A model generated the notes under the pieces. That model did not search any database, was not told the DNA's origin, and worked only from the letters and a program-made list of their open reading frames with translations. 64,000 bases of DNA from positions 806,001 to 870,000 of the forward strand of contig CAWCBH010000003.1 of NCBI GenBank assembly GCA_963793785.1. Direction: 5' to 3'. Origin of the DNA: CAWCBH01 sp963793785 (GTDB taxonomy: Bacteria; Actinomycetota; Thermoleophilia; Solirubrobacterales; 70-9). The first letter of the stretch is position 1. The number at the start of each line of letters is the position of its first letter. Shown here in pieces: positions 8,557 through 17,336 of this stretch. The translations under genes were made by a program, and so were the position numbers.

Positions 8557-9263
8557 CTCCCCATCCGTTCTTCGAGCGCCTCGGCCGGCATCGGCAACGC
8601 GATCAGGAAGCCCTGCGCGTAGCTGCAGCCGAAGTCGCGGAGGCTGGCCAGCTGCGCCGGGCTCTCGACTCCGCTTGCGATCGCCGTGACCTGAAGGTCG
8701 CGGGCGGTCGAGATCGCGCCGATCACGGCCTCCATCAGGCGGTCGTCGTCCGGTATTCCGGCGACCAGCCGACGGCTGATCTTCAATGCGGTCAGGGGCA
8801 GGGCCCCCAGCATCTCGGCCGGCGCGGCACCGCTGTAGTCGTCAACGGTCAGCGAGACCCCAAGCTCGGCCAGGCTTCGCAGCTTGTCGAAGCTGCGGCC
8901 GTCGGCTTCCAGCAGCGCCGACTCGGAGATCTCACACCCGAGCCGGCTCTCGTCGATCCCCCGCGCCTGCGCGGCGGCCTCGACCACGCTCGGCAGGTCT
9001 GAAACGTAGAGGTGCTCCTCGGAGAGGTTGAGGGAGATCGTCAGCTCCGAGGCCACGCCGCTGCTCCAGCGCGAAAGCTGGTCCACCGCTTCGTTGATCG
9101 CCCAGGTCTCCAGCGGGGCGATCAGGTCGTTGGACTCGGCGACCGCGATGAAGTCCGCGGGCGCGAGGATCCCGTGCCCGGGGTCCGGCCAGCGGGGCAG
9201 CGCCTCCAGCATCGTCGCCGAGCGGTCGCTGAGCGAGGCGATCGGCTGGTAGTAGAGGTGCAT
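8553..9263 (-). CDS. EAL-domain protein, catalytically degenerate; N-terminus probably frameshifted
   Basis: 236 residues as read from ATG 9263, almost entirely an EAL (cyclic-di-GMP phosphodiesterase-like) domain. The motifs EALPRW, SLNLS, CEISES and VDDYSG are recognisable. The usual KID reads KIS and the usual AEGVE reads ASGVE, so loss of hydrolysis is likely; it may bind c-di-GMP or be inert. Upstream codons in the same frame (LRAAIEGGR) look like the missing first helix of the domain but lack a start. ATG 9345, preceded by a TAGGAT box, lies one base out of frame. Removing one base between 9265 and 9345 would give about 263 residues. Confidence 0.75.
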
Positions 9264-9353
9264 CCGGCCGCCCTCGATGGCGGCGCGGAGAGCCTGAGGC
9301 GAGACACCGTTTCCGTTGCCGGCCGCCGGTGCCTTCGCTCTCCATAAAGTCCG

Positions 9354-9359
9354 ATCCTA
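9354..9359 (-). promoter_or_regulatory. -10 box pointing at ATG 9345
   Basis: TAGGAT on the minus strand, 8 nt before ATG 9345. It supports that ATG as the true start of the EAL gene. Confidence 0.45.
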
Positions 9360-9380
9360 AGCCAGACGCGTCGTCGAAAC

Positions 9381-9386
9381 TAAACT
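9381..9386 (+). promoter_or_regulatory. -10 box for valS
   Basis: TAAACT, 8 nt before GTG 9395. It favours this start over an in-frame ATG 66 nt upstream. Confidence 0.55.
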
Positions 9387-9394
9387 CGCGCTCC

Positions 9395-11971
9395 GTGCCC
9401 GACGACTCGCGAGCCGCCGCCGCTTCCAGCCTGGAGCAGAGGACGCGCTACGACCCGGCTGAGGTCGAAGACCGCATCCTCGCCCGATGGCTGCAGGGCG
9501 GTCACTTCCACCCTCGGGCCGAGGGCGACCCGGCGGAGAACTACTCGGTGGCGATCCCGCCGCCCAACGTGACCGGTGCCCTGCATATGGGTCATGCGCT
9601 CAACGGCGCAATGCAGGACGCGCTAGTGCGGTTGAACCGGATGCGGGGCCGCAACACGCTCTGGATCCTCGGTCTCGACCATGCCGGGATCGCCACCCAG
9701 GCGGTGGTGGAGAAGGAGCTGCAGGCGGAAGGCACGAGCCGGCACGAGCTCGGACGCGACGCCTTCGTGGAGCGGGTCTGGGACTGGAAGGAGCGCTACG
9801 GCTCGCGGATCGTCGAGCAGTACAAGCGCCTCGGCGCTTCCTGCGACTACGAGCGGGAGCGGTTCACGCTCGACGAGGGATACGTGCGGGCCGTGTACCG
9901 GGTCTTCGTGCGCCTCTACGAGAAGGGCTTCATCTACAGAGACAACTACATGGTCAACTGGGACCCCGGCTCGCACTCGGCGATCTCCGACCTCGAGGTC
10001 GAGAACCGCGAGGTCACCGACACGCTGTTCTCGATCGACTACCCGGTCGAGGGGACGGAGCGGGTGCTGACGGTGGCCACGGTACGCCCGGAGACGATGC
10101 TCGCCGACACCGCCGTTGCCGTTCACCCCGACGACGAGCGCTATCGAGATCTGGTCGGCGGCCACTGCATGCTGCCGCTGGTCGGGCGCCGGCTGCCGAT
10201 CATCGCCGACGAGCACGTCGACCCCGAATTCGGCACCGGGGCCTTGAAGATCACCCCCGGGCACGACCCCAACGACTTCGAGATCGGGCGCCGGCACGGG
10301 CTCGAGGAGGTCAGCGTGATCGGCGAGGACGGCAAGATGACGGAGGCGGCGGGGGACAGGTTCGCCGGACTCGGCGTCGCCGCCGCGCAGGCGGCGGTCG
10401 TCGAGGCGTTGCGGGGAGAGGGGGTCCTGCGGGAAGAGCAGGAGTTCACCCATTCGGTCCCCTTCTCTCACCGCAGCGGCGAGCGGATCGAGCCGCTGAT
10501 CTCCCTGCAGTGGTTCTGCCGCATGGACGAGCTGGCCGCTCCTGCGATCGAGGTCGTCGAGCGAGACGAGGTGCGGATCGTCCCCGAACAGTGGAAACGG
10601 GTCTACCTCGAGTGGATGCGCAACATCCGGCCCTGGTGCGTCTCGCGCCAGCTCTGGTGGGGGCACCGGATCCCGGTTTGGTATTGCGACGCCTGCGAAG
10701 AGACCTACGTCGCCGAGTCGGCTCCGCAGCGATGCGGCGCCTGCGACGGGCCGCTGCGCCAGGAGGAGGACGTCCTCGACACCTGGTTCAGCTCGGCGCT
10801 GTGGCCGTTCGCCACCCTCGGCTGGCCGGAGGAGACCCCCGAGCTACGCGCCTTCTACCCGACCAGCTTCCTCACCACGGCCCGCGAGATCCTCTTCCTC
10901 TGGGTGGCGCGGATGATCATGACCGGGATCGAGTTTGCGGACGGGATCCCGTTTCGGGACGTCTACGTGCACTCCGTCGTCCAGGCCCGCGACGGCCGGC
11001 GGATGTCGAAGAGCCTCGGCACCGGAATCGATCCCCTCGAGGAGATCGACGTCCACGGCGCCGACGCGCTGCGCTTCGGCCTGCTGGCGATGTCCTCGAC
11101 CCAGGATGTCCGTTACTCCGATGCCAAGGTCCAGCAGGGACGCGATCTCGCGAACAAGATGTGGAACGCGAGCCGGCTGATCCTGCTCGGCGTTGCCGAA
11201 GTCGAGCCCGCCCCGGAGCCGAAGGAGCTCGAGGACCGTTGGATCCTGTCGCGGCTGCAGCGGGCTGTAGCGGAGGTCGGGTCGAGCCTCGAGCGCTACG
11301 ACTTCGCCCGAGCGGCGCTGGAGCTCTATCGCTTCTTCTGGTCGGAGCTGTGCGACTGGTACCTGGAGATCGTCAAGCCGAGGCTCTATGAGCAGGAGCC
11401 GGAGGTGAGCGCCAATCTCCTCCATCTCCTCGGCGAGGTGCTGACGCTGGCCCATCCGGTGATGCCGTTCATCACCGAGGAGATCTGGAGCTTTCATCCT
11501 GCCCGCGCCGGTGACCTCGTCGTCGCCGACTACCCCGAGGCTGACGACTCTCTGCTGGACGATCGGGCCGAGGCCGAGCTCGAGGCGGCGATCGAGCTGA
11601 CTACACGGCTGCGCGCCTGGCGGGACCTCGTCGAGGTGCCCGTCGCAAGCCGGCTGCGGGCATCGTCGCCGCAAGAGGTGCCCGAGTTCGTGAAGCGGTT
11701 GGCGCGCATCGACGTGACCGTGGAGGCAACGGCTGCGGACGCGATCGCCACGATCGGCCCGCTCAAGGTGCTCGCCGGCGAGGGCATCGACGCGGCGGCC
11801 GTCGCGGCGCGGATCGACGACCGCCGGTCGGTCCTGGAGTCCGAGGTCAGGCGCGCCGAGGGCAAGCTCGCCAATCAGGGCTTCGTCGCCAAGGCTCCGG
11901 CGGAGGTCGTCGAGGAGGAGCGTTCGAAGCTGGACCGCTATCGCTCCGAGCTCCAGGAGCTGGCCGGCTGA
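9395..11971 (+). CDS. valS: Valyl-tRNA synthetase
   Basis: 858 residues, class Ia synthetase charging tRNA-Val. The HIGH motif is HMGH at residues 64-67 (PPPNVTGALHMGHAL). The KMSKS loop is RMSKSLGTG near residue 535. Between them lies the CP1 editing domain, with a Cys4 zinc-ribbon-like insert (CDACEETY, CGACDG). An anticodon-binding domain and a C-terminal coiled coil (ending RSELQELAG) complete the protein. Start GTG 9395 is chosen from the TAAACT box. The stop overlaps the proposed folC start. Confidence 0.97.
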   Translation: MPDDSRAAAASSLEQRTRYDPAEVEDRILARWLQGGHFHPRAEGDPAENYSVAIPPPNVTGALHMGHALNGAMQDALVRLNRMRGRNTLWILGLDHAGIATQAVVEKELQAEGTSRHELGRDAFVERVWDWKERYGSRIVEQYKRLGASCDYERERFTLDEGYVRAVYRVFVRLYEKGFIYRDNYMVNWDPGSHSAISDLEVENREVTDTLFSIDYPVEGTERVLTVATVRPETMLADTAVAVHPDDERYRDLVGGHCMLPLVGRRLPIIADEHVDPEFGTGALKITPGHDPNDFEIGRRHGLEEVSVIGEDGKMTEAAGDRFAGLGVAAAQAAVVEALRGEGVLREEQEFTHSVPFSHRSGERIEPLISLQWFCRMDELAAPAIEVVERDEVRIVPEQWKRVYLEWMRNIRPWCVSRQLWWGHRIPVWYCDACEETYVAESAPQRCGACDGPLRQEEDVLDTWFSSALWPFATLGWPEETPELRAFYPTSFLTTAREILFLWVARMIMTGIEFADGIPFRDVYVHSVVQARDGRRMSKSLGTGIDPLEEIDVHGADALRFGLLAMSSTQDVRYSDAKVQQGRDLANKMWNASRLILLGVAEVEPAPEPKELEDRWILSRLQRAVAEVGSSLERYDFARAALELYRFFWSELCDWYLEIVKPRLYEQEPEVSANLLHLLGEVLTLAHPVMPFITEEIWSFHPARAGDLVVADYPEADDSLLDDRAEAELEAAIELTTRLRAWRDLVEVPVASRLRASSPQEVPEFVKRLARIDVTVEATAADAIATIGPLKVLAGEGIDAAAVAARIDDRRSVLESEVRRAEGKLANQGFVAKAPAEVVEEERSKLDRYRSELQELAG

Positions 11972-13239
11972 GCTGGACGGCAGCGGAGGCTGAGGCCTAC
12001 CTCGGTTCGCTCGAGCCGATCGGCTGGAAGCTGGGCCTCGAGCGGATGCACCTGCTGACCACCGCGCTGGGGATGCCCCAGCACCGTTTCGCGTCGGTGC
12101 ACGTGGTCGGCACCAACGGGAAGTCCTCGGTGGCGCGGATGATCGCCTCCCTGCTCGGAGCCCACGGGGTTCGCGCCGGCGCCTGCCTCTCCCCGCACCT
12201 GCTGCGCTGGTCGGAGCGGGTGCTGATCGGCGGTCGGGAGATCGACGCGATCGCCTTCGCGGGCGCGGTCGAGCGGACCGCCGAGGCGGCCGAGGTCGTC
12301 AACCGTTCCCTGGGCGAGGGTGAGGCGGTGACCCAGTTCGAGCTCGCAACCGCCGCCGCCTTCGTGGCCTTGGCCGCGGCCGGGGTCGAGGTCGCGGCGG
12401 TGGAGGCCGGGCTGGGGGGCAGGCTCGACGCCACCAACGTGATCCCCTCGCGGGTCACGGCCCTGACCTCGATCGGGCTCGACCACACCGAGTGGCTGGG
12501 CGATACCGAGCTCGAGATCGCGGCCGAGAAGCTGGCCGTCCTCCGCGATCAGTCGACGCTGGTCGTGGGCCGCGTCGATCGTGACGTCCTCGAGCTGGCT
12601 GCGGAGACGGCGGCGTCTCGGGGCGCCAGTCTGATTCAGGCTCCGGAGGACCCGGGGCCGGAAATCGTCCTCCGCGCCCGGGGTGAGTTCCAGCGTCGCA
12701 ACTTCGCCCTCGCCCGCGCGGTCGTGGAGCAGATCGTCGACGGGGTCCAGGAGCGCCTCGTGCGGGCGGCGGCGGCGGAAACCGAGATTCCGGGCCGGCT
12801 CGAGCCGCTCGGCGGAAGCCCGCCGACCTTTGTCGACGCGGCCCACAATGCCGCCGGCGCCGCCGCGGTGGCCGAGGCGCTGCCGGCCCTCTCGGGCGGC
12901 CGGCCGATCAGCGTCTGCCTGGCGATCCTCGCCGACAAGGACGCTGCGGCGATGATCGCGGCGCTGGCGCCCGCCGTCGACCACGCGGTGTGCACGCAGC
13001 TGACCGATGCGGAGCTGGGCCGCGTTGGCCGGCCCGGGTCGAGGTCCTGGCCGGCCGAGGAGCTGGCCACTTTGTTCTCGGCAGCCGGGATTGCGGCGCA
13101 CTCGGAGGCCGATCCGCAGCGGGCCCTGACACTCGCCCGCGAGCGCGCGCAGGCCGAGGGAGGGATCGTCCTCGTGACCGGCTCGCACTATCTGCTGACG
13201 ATCGCTCGGGAGAACAATTTCGGCGCCTTCGGCGCCTGA
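11968..13239 (+). CDS. folC: Folylpolyglutamate/dihydrofolate synthase (CTG start)
   Basis: 423 residues if started at CTG 11968, which overlaps the valS stop as CTGA and is preceded by AGGAG (11955-11959). The residues gained (WTAAEAEAYLGSLEPIGWKL) match the normal FolC N-terminus; ATG 12046 would remove them. The Mur-ligase-type P-loop is HVVGTNGKSSVARM, followed by the FolC substrate region CLSPHLLRWSERV and the C-terminal ligase domain (FVDAAHNAAG). It adds glutamate to folates. Folate and tRNA-charging genes are tightly coupled here. Confidence 0.94.
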   Translation: MSWTAAEAEAYLGSLEPIGWKLGLERMHLLTTALGMPQHRFASVHVVGTNGKSSVARMIASLLGAHGVRAGACLSPHLLRWSERVLIGGREIDAIAFAGAVERTAEAAEVVNRSLGEGEAVTQFELATAAAFVALAAAGVEVAAVEAGLGGRLDATNVIPSRVTALTSIGLDHTEWLGDTELEIAAEKLAVLRDQSTLVVGRVDRDVLELAAETAASRGASLIQAPEDPGPEIVLRARGEFQRRNFALARAVVEQIVDGVQERLVRAAAAETEIPGRLEPLGGSPPTFVDAAHNAAGAAAVAEALPALSGGRPISVCLAILADKDAAAMIAALAPAVDHAVCTQLTDAELGRVGRPGSRSWPAEELATLFSAAGIAAHSEADPQRALTLARERAQAEGGIVLVTGSHYLLTIARENNFGAFGA

Positions 13240-13289
13240 CCCTGGCTGACGCGTCGCTGAACGCTCCGCGCCGGAATATCTTGACTGCG

Positions 13290-13295
13290 TACGAT
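13290..13295 (+). promoter_or_regulatory. -10 box for the 39-residue membrane protein
   Basis: TACGAT, 7 nt before ATG 13303. Confidence 0.45.
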
Positions 13296-13302
13296 GCGGC
13301 CG

Positions 13303-13422
13303 ATGGATCGCGAGGCGCGCTCGGAGCTGCTCTCGATGATGGGGCTGGTCGCGGCAGTGGTCGCCATCGTGATCCTCGTCTTCTTCGCCGTCGGCTACGT
13401 CTTCGGGCGGCTGTTCCTGTGA
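13303..13422 (+). CDS. 39-residue single-pass membrane microprotein
   Basis: ATG 13303 to TGA 13422. After a charged N-terminus (MDREARSELL) comes one long hydrophobic segment, about residues 14-33 (GLVAAVVAIVILVFFAVGYV), then a short GRLFL tail. The -10-like hexamer 7 nt upstream and the clean isolated position between folC and the zinc-ribbon gene argue that it is real. The orientation is probably N-terminus inside. Function unknown. Confidence 0.6.
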   Translation: MDREARSELLSMMGLVAAVVAIVILVFFAVGYVFGRLFL

Positions 13423-13543
13423 GTCACTTGCGGCGCCTCGCGCCTGACCGGCCCGACACCTGCACACCCTCGTTCGCCCGCGCTCGAACAGGGTTGGCGA
13501 GCCCGGCGACGAAGTAGACTGCCCGGTTCCGGGCGGTCCCCTC

Positions 13544-14218
13544 ATGCCAGTCGCCATCTTCGGGATCTCAAACGACGGCCTCAATCTGGCCGCCAACCTC
13601 ATCGTGCTGATGTTGGTGGTGGTCTACATCGCGCTGATCGTCTGGACCTACCTGGACGCGCGCCGCCGGGTCGAGGATCCGGTGCTGGTCACCTGCGCGA
13701 CCGTCGGGGCCATGATCCCCTTCATCGGCGCCGCCGTCTACGCGATCCTGCGCCCGCCGGAGTTCCTCGACGATGCCCGCGAGCGCGAGCTGGAGACGAA
13801 GGCCGCGGAGCTGCGGGTACGGCAGCTGTCCGAGCTCTCCTGCCCCAACTGCGGCTATCCGGTGGAGAAGAACTACCTGCGTTGCCCAAGCTGTCAGCGG
13901 CGGCTCAAGGACCCCTGCCAGAGCTGCGGCAAGCCGGTCGATCCGCGCTGGGCCCTGTGCCCCTATTGCGAGACCCCGCTGCCCGGGCGCCAGCGCCAGC
14001 AGCCCCGGGCGCCACAGGCGCGCAAGGCGGCGCCACGGCCCTCGCGGCCGGCGCCCCGCCAGCAGCGCCCGGCGCGCAAACCACCTGCGGCGGCCGACTC
14101 AAAGCCGCCGGCACAGACTCAGGACCGCGCCGCCACAGAAGGGGCAGCGAAGGAGAACAGCGCCCCTGGGCGCCGCTCGACGCCGCAGACCCCGGCGCGC
14201 GGGCGCCCGTCTCGGTAG
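13544..14218 (+). CDS. Membrane protein with double zinc-ribbon and basic Pro/Ala-rich tail
   Basis: 224 residues. Two transmembrane helices lie in the first 70 residues (NLIVLMLVVVYIALIVWTYL and VLVTCATVGAMIPFIGAAVY). Two zinc-ribbon knuckles with four CxxC pairs follow (CPNCGYPVEKNYLRCPSC, CQSCGKPVDPRWALCPYC, about 103-150). The last 75 residues are a low-complexity Pro/Ala/Arg/Lys tail. A TAGACT box lies at 13515-13520, 23 nt before the ATG. No enzyme function is suggested; a scaffold or nucleic-acid-binding role is possible. It lies just upstream of ndk. Confidence 0.75.
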   Translation: MPVAIFGISNDGLNLAANLIVLMLVVVYIALIVWTYLDARRRVEDPVLVTCATVGAMIPFIGAAVYAILRPPEFLDDARERELETKAAELRVRQLSELSCPNCGYPVEKNYLRCPSCQRRLKDPCQSCGKPVDPRWALCPYCETPLPGRQRQQPRAPQARKAAPRPSRPAPRQQRPARKPPAAADSKPPAQTQDRAATEGAAKENSAPGRRSTPQTPARGRPSR

Positions 14219-14257
14219 CTTCCCGGCCCCCGCCGACGCCGCGACCCCAAGCAGCCG

Positions 14258-14665
14258 ATGTCCCAGACCCTGATCCTCGTCAAGCCCGACGCCTTCGAAC
14301 GCGCCCTCACCGGCGAGGTGATCGCGCGCTTTGAGCGCAAAGGGCTGCGGATCAAGGCGCTGAAGCTGATCCAAGCCGACGAGGCGATCGCCAACGAGCA
14401 CTACGCGGAGCACACCGAGAAGCCGTTCTTCGGCGAGCTGGTCTCGTTCATCACCGGTGGGCCGCTTGTCGCCCTGGTGCTCGAGGGCCATGAGGCGGTT
14501 GCGGCAGCGCGCCAGGTGATCGGCGCCACCAACCCCGTCGAGGCGGCTCCGGGGTCGATCCGCGGCGACTTCGCGCTCGAGGTGACGTTCAACATGGTCC
14601 ACGGGTCGGACTCCGACGAGTCGGCCCGACGCGAGATCGGGATCTGGTTTCCGGAACTGAGCTGA
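14258..14665 (+). CDS. ndk: Nucleoside diphosphate kinase
   Basis: 135 residues, full-length NDK. It transfers the gamma-phosphate between nucleoside triphosphates and diphosphates through a phosphohistidine. The active-site His115 sits in NMVHGSDS. The N-terminal TLILVKPDAFERALTGEV and the GATNPVEAAPGSIRGDF loop are also typical. The stop codon overlaps the proposed CTG start of maf as CTGA, so the two nucleotide-pool genes are coupled. Confidence 0.97.
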   Translation: MSQTLILVKPDAFERALTGEVIARFERKGLRIKALKLIQADEAIANEHYAEHTEKPFFGELVSFITGGPLVALVLEGHEAVAAARQVIGATNPVEAAPGSIRGDFALEVTFNMVHGSDSDESARREIGIWFPELS

Positions 14666-15219
14666 GGGTCGTCCTCGCGTCTCGCTCTCCGCAGCGGCGA
14701 GAGCTTCTCGAGAGATTGGGGATCCGCTTCCACGTCGAGCCCTCCGGCGCCGAGGAATCTCGCGGCGAGGATCCCTCCGAAGCGATCCTCGAGAACGCCC
14801 GGCGCAAGGCGAACACCGTGGCCCCTGACCACGCAGGCGCCCTGATCCTCGGCTGCGACACCGACGTTCTGCACGACGGCAGGCTGCTCGGCAAGCCCGG
14901 CGACGAAGGGCAGGCGCGGGAATATCTGGAGCGGCTCTCGGGAGAGGAGCACCAGGTCCTCTCCGGCTTGGCCCTGGTCGGCCCCGGGCCGGGGCAGCAG
15001 CGCGAAGGCCTGGCCCGCTCCGCGGTCACCTTCCGAGACTTGAGCCCGGAGGAGATCGATCGCTATCTGCGCTCGGGGGAGTGGCGGCAGCGAGCCGGCG
15101 GCTATGCGATCCAGGGCCTCGGATCGACCCTCGTCGCCGCGGTCGAGGGCGATGTCTCCAACGTGATCGGCCTGCCGATCGCCCTGCTCCTCGGCCTCGC
15201 CCCCGAGCTCGGCTCATAG
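14662..15219 (+). CDS. maf: Maf-family nucleotide pyrophosphatase (CTG start)
   Basis: 185 residues from CTG 14662. The first residues then read RVVLASRSPQRRELLERLG, the canonical Maf beginning containing the SxSPRR-type substrate loop; starting at TTG 14716 would delete it. Further signatures are GCDTDVLHDGRLLGKP and the C-terminal YAIQGLGSTLVAAVEGD. Maf proteins hydrolyse non-canonical or modified NTPs and dNTPs, which fits the neighbour ndk. No ATG, GTG or TTG exists upstream in frame near the right place. The start shares bases with the ndk stop. Confidence 0.93.
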   Translation: MRVVLASRSPQRRELLERLGIRFHVEPSGAEESRGEDPSEAILENARRKANTVAPDHAGALILGCDTDVLHDGRLLGKPGDEGQAREYLERLSGEEHQVLSGLALVGPGPGQQREGLARSAVTFRDLSPEEIDRYLRSGEWRQRAGGYAIQGLGSTLVAAVEGDVSNVIGLPIALLLGLAPELGS

Positions 15220-15269
15220 TGCCGATCGCCACGCGCTTTCCCGCAAAATGGCGGCCCCAGATCGTCCGC

Positions 15270-15275
15270 TAGACT
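15270..15275 (+). promoter_or_regulatory. -10-like box of the mre operon
   Basis: TAGACT about 110 nt before the mreB ATG, implying a leader of roughly 100 nt. The leader contains a small perfect stem-loop (GGCAG-CTGT-CTGCC, 15326-15339). No ORF is seen in 15220-15384. Confidence 0.45.
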
Positions 15276-15384
15276 TCGCGCCGCGTTTCGCCCCCGATTC
15301 GCAATACCCGGCGGGCCGCCACGCGGGCAGCTGTCTGCCGGAACCGGATTCAGCCTCACGAATAAGGCGTCAACCGACCCAAGC

Positions 15385-16431
15385 ATGGGCGTACTCAGTT
15401 ATCTCACAGGTCTAGGTGGCCGCGACATGGCGGTCGACCTCGGCACCGCGAACACGCTCGTCTACGTGCGCGGGCGCGGAATCGTGCTCTCGGAGCCCTC
15501 GGTGGTGGCGATCGACTCCCGCAACGGTCAGGTCCACGCCGTCGGCGTCGAGGCGAAGCGGATGCTGGGGCGGACCCCGGGCACGATCACCGCGATCCGG
15601 CCGCTCAAGGACGGCGTGATCGCCGACTTCGACGTCACCGAGCAGATGCTGCGGCACTTCATCAAGAAGGTGCACCAGAACCGCTTTGCGCACCCGCGGG
15701 TGGTCGTCTGTGTGCCGTCGGGGGTGACCGGGGTCGAGAAGCGGGCGGTCGAGGAGGCCTGCCTGTCCGCCGGCGCCCGCAACGCATACCTGATCGAGGA
15801 GCCGATGGCGGCGGCGATCGGCGCCGGACTGCCGGTCGGCGAGCCGACCGGCTCGATGATCGTCGACGTCGGCGGCGGCACCAGCGAGGTGGCGGTGATC
15901 TCGCTGGGCGGGATCGTGGTCTCGCAGTCGATCCGGATCGGCGGCGACGAGCTCGACGACGCGATCGTCACCCACTGCAAGCACGAGTACAAGCTGATGA
16001 TCGGCCAGCAGACGGCCGAGGAGGTGAAGCTGGAGGCCGGCTCCGCCTCCGTGCTCCCGGAGGAGGTTCGCGCCGAGATCCGCGGCCGCGACCTCGTCTC
16101 CGGCCTGCCGAAGACGATCACCCTCTCCTCGGAGGAGGTGAGGGGGGCCCTGGAGGAGCCGCTCAGCCAGATCGTCGCCGCCGTCAAGGACACCCTCGAC
16201 CGCACGCCTCCCGAGCTGGCCGGCGACATCATGGACCGCGGCATCACCCTCGCCGGCGGCGGCTCGCTCCTGCAGGGGCTCGAGCAGCGGCTCCGCGACG
16301 AGTGCCAGATGCCGTGCCAGCTGGCCGAGTCGCCGCTGACCTGTGTCGCGGTCGGGTCGGGGATCTCGCTCGAGGAGTTCGAGACGATCCATCGCGCCAG
16401 CAAGAATTCGGGGTCGAGGCGCTTTGTCTGA
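15385..16431 (+). CDS. mreB: MreB, actin-like cell-shape protein
   Basis: 348 residues. The actin-fold nucleotide-binding signatures are present: phosphate 1 DLGTANTLVYVRGRG, phosphate 2 IVDVGGGTSEVAVIS and the adenosine loop GITLAGGGSLLQG. It polymerises under the membrane and guides lateral wall synthesis with MreC, MreD, PBP2 and RodA, all encoded directly downstream. The presence of the full elongasome suggests a rod-shaped or elongating cell. Confidence 0.97.
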   Translation: MGVLSYLTGLGGRDMAVDLGTANTLVYVRGRGIVLSEPSVVAIDSRNGQVHAVGVEAKRMLGRTPGTITAIRPLKDGVIADFDVTEQMLRHFIKKVHQNRFAHPRVVVCVPSGVTGVEKRAVEEACLSAGARNAYLIEEPMAAAIGAGLPVGEPTGSMIVDVGGGTSEVAVISLGGIVVSQSIRIGGDELDDAIVTHCKHEYKLMIGQQTAEEVKLEAGSASVLPEEVRAEIRGRDLVSGLPKTITLSSEEVRGALEEPLSQIVAAVKDTLDRTPPELAGDIMDRGITLAGGGSLLQGLEQRLRDECQMPCQLAESPLTCVAVGSGISLEEFETIHRASKNSGSRRFV

Positions 16432-16469
16432 CCAGCGCCCTACCCTGTCCCAGACCTCAGGCTTAAGAC

Positions 16470-17336
16470 GTGTACCGCAAGCAAGTACGCCGCCGTAGAG
16501 CGGTATTGACACTGCTGGTGATCAGCTCCTTTGCGCTGCTCACCGCGACCTACGGCGAGAGCTCCGGCGGGCTCCAGCGTGGCGTCAGCGCTGTTTTCGG
16601 GCCCCTGCAGGAGGGCGCCGACCGAGCCCTGAAACCGGCCCGCGACCTGGTCAACTGGGTCGACGAGACCTTCGAGGCCAGGGGTGAGAACGACCGCCTG
16701 GAACGCGAGCTCGCCGAGAACAGGTCTGAGGCGATCGCCGGCCAGGCGGCGATCCAGGAGCGCGACCAGCTGCAAGGACTGCTGGGGATGCGGCGATCCG
16801 GGGCGATCCCGGCGGGCTATGAGCCGGTCGGCTCCCGGGTGATCGGCAAGTCGCCCACGGTCTGGTACTCGGTGGTGACGATCGACAAGGGCTCAAGCGC
16901 CGGCGTCGAGGAGCGCGATCCGGTCGTCAACGGCGACGGCCTCGTCGGCACCGTCACCTCCGTCACCGGCGGTCAGGCGAAGGTGACGCTGATCACTGAT
17001 CCCGAGAGCAACGTCACCGCCAAGGTCCTCTCCGGGGAAGAGGGAGGCGGCGCCCCGCAGGGCGTCGTCGAGGCCGAGGTCGGCGATCCCGAGGATCTGG
17101 TGCTCGACTTCGTCGACTCCGCCCGGCGGATCAACCGCGGCGACACCGTTGTCACCGCCGGCTGGAGGTCCGACGAGCTGGAGATCTCTTCGATATTTCC
17201 CCCCAACCTCCCGATCGGCACCGTGACCGAGGCGCCGATTCTGGCCCAGGAGGGCAGCCAGCAGGTGCACCTGCGCCCCTTTGCCGACATGCGCGAGCTG
17301 GAGTTCCTCGACGTCCTCACCGGAGGCAGCCGGTGA
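16470..17336 (+). CDS. mreC: MreC, cell-shape scaffold protein
   Basis: 288 residues. A basic N-terminus and one transmembrane helix (about 13-30, VLTLLVISSFALLTATYG) are followed by a coiled coil (about 60-100). The beta-rich periplasmic/extracytoplasmic domain contains VIGKSPTVWYSVVTIDKGSS and GLVGTVTSV. It links MreB to the transpeptidase in the row of elongasome genes. GTG start; its end overlaps the mreD start. Confidence 0.94.
   Translation: MYRKQVRRRRAVLTLLVISSFALLTATYGESSGGLQRGVSAVFGPLQEGADRALKPARDLVNWVDETFEARGENDRLERELAENRSEAIAGQAAIQERDQLQGLLGMRRSGAIPAGYEPVGSRVIGKSPTVWYSVVTIDKGSSAGVEERDPVVNGDGLVGTVTSVTGGQAKVTLITDPESNVTAKVLSGEEGGGAPQGVVEAEVGDPEDLVLDFVDSARRINRGDTVVTAGWRSDELEISSIFPPNLPIGTVTEAPILAQEGSQQVHLRPFADMRELEFLDVLTGGSR

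Noticed and set aside
12046..12048. ATG 12046 as folC start
   Set aside because: It removes the conserved FolC N-terminus that is plainly encoded upstream back to CTG 11968.
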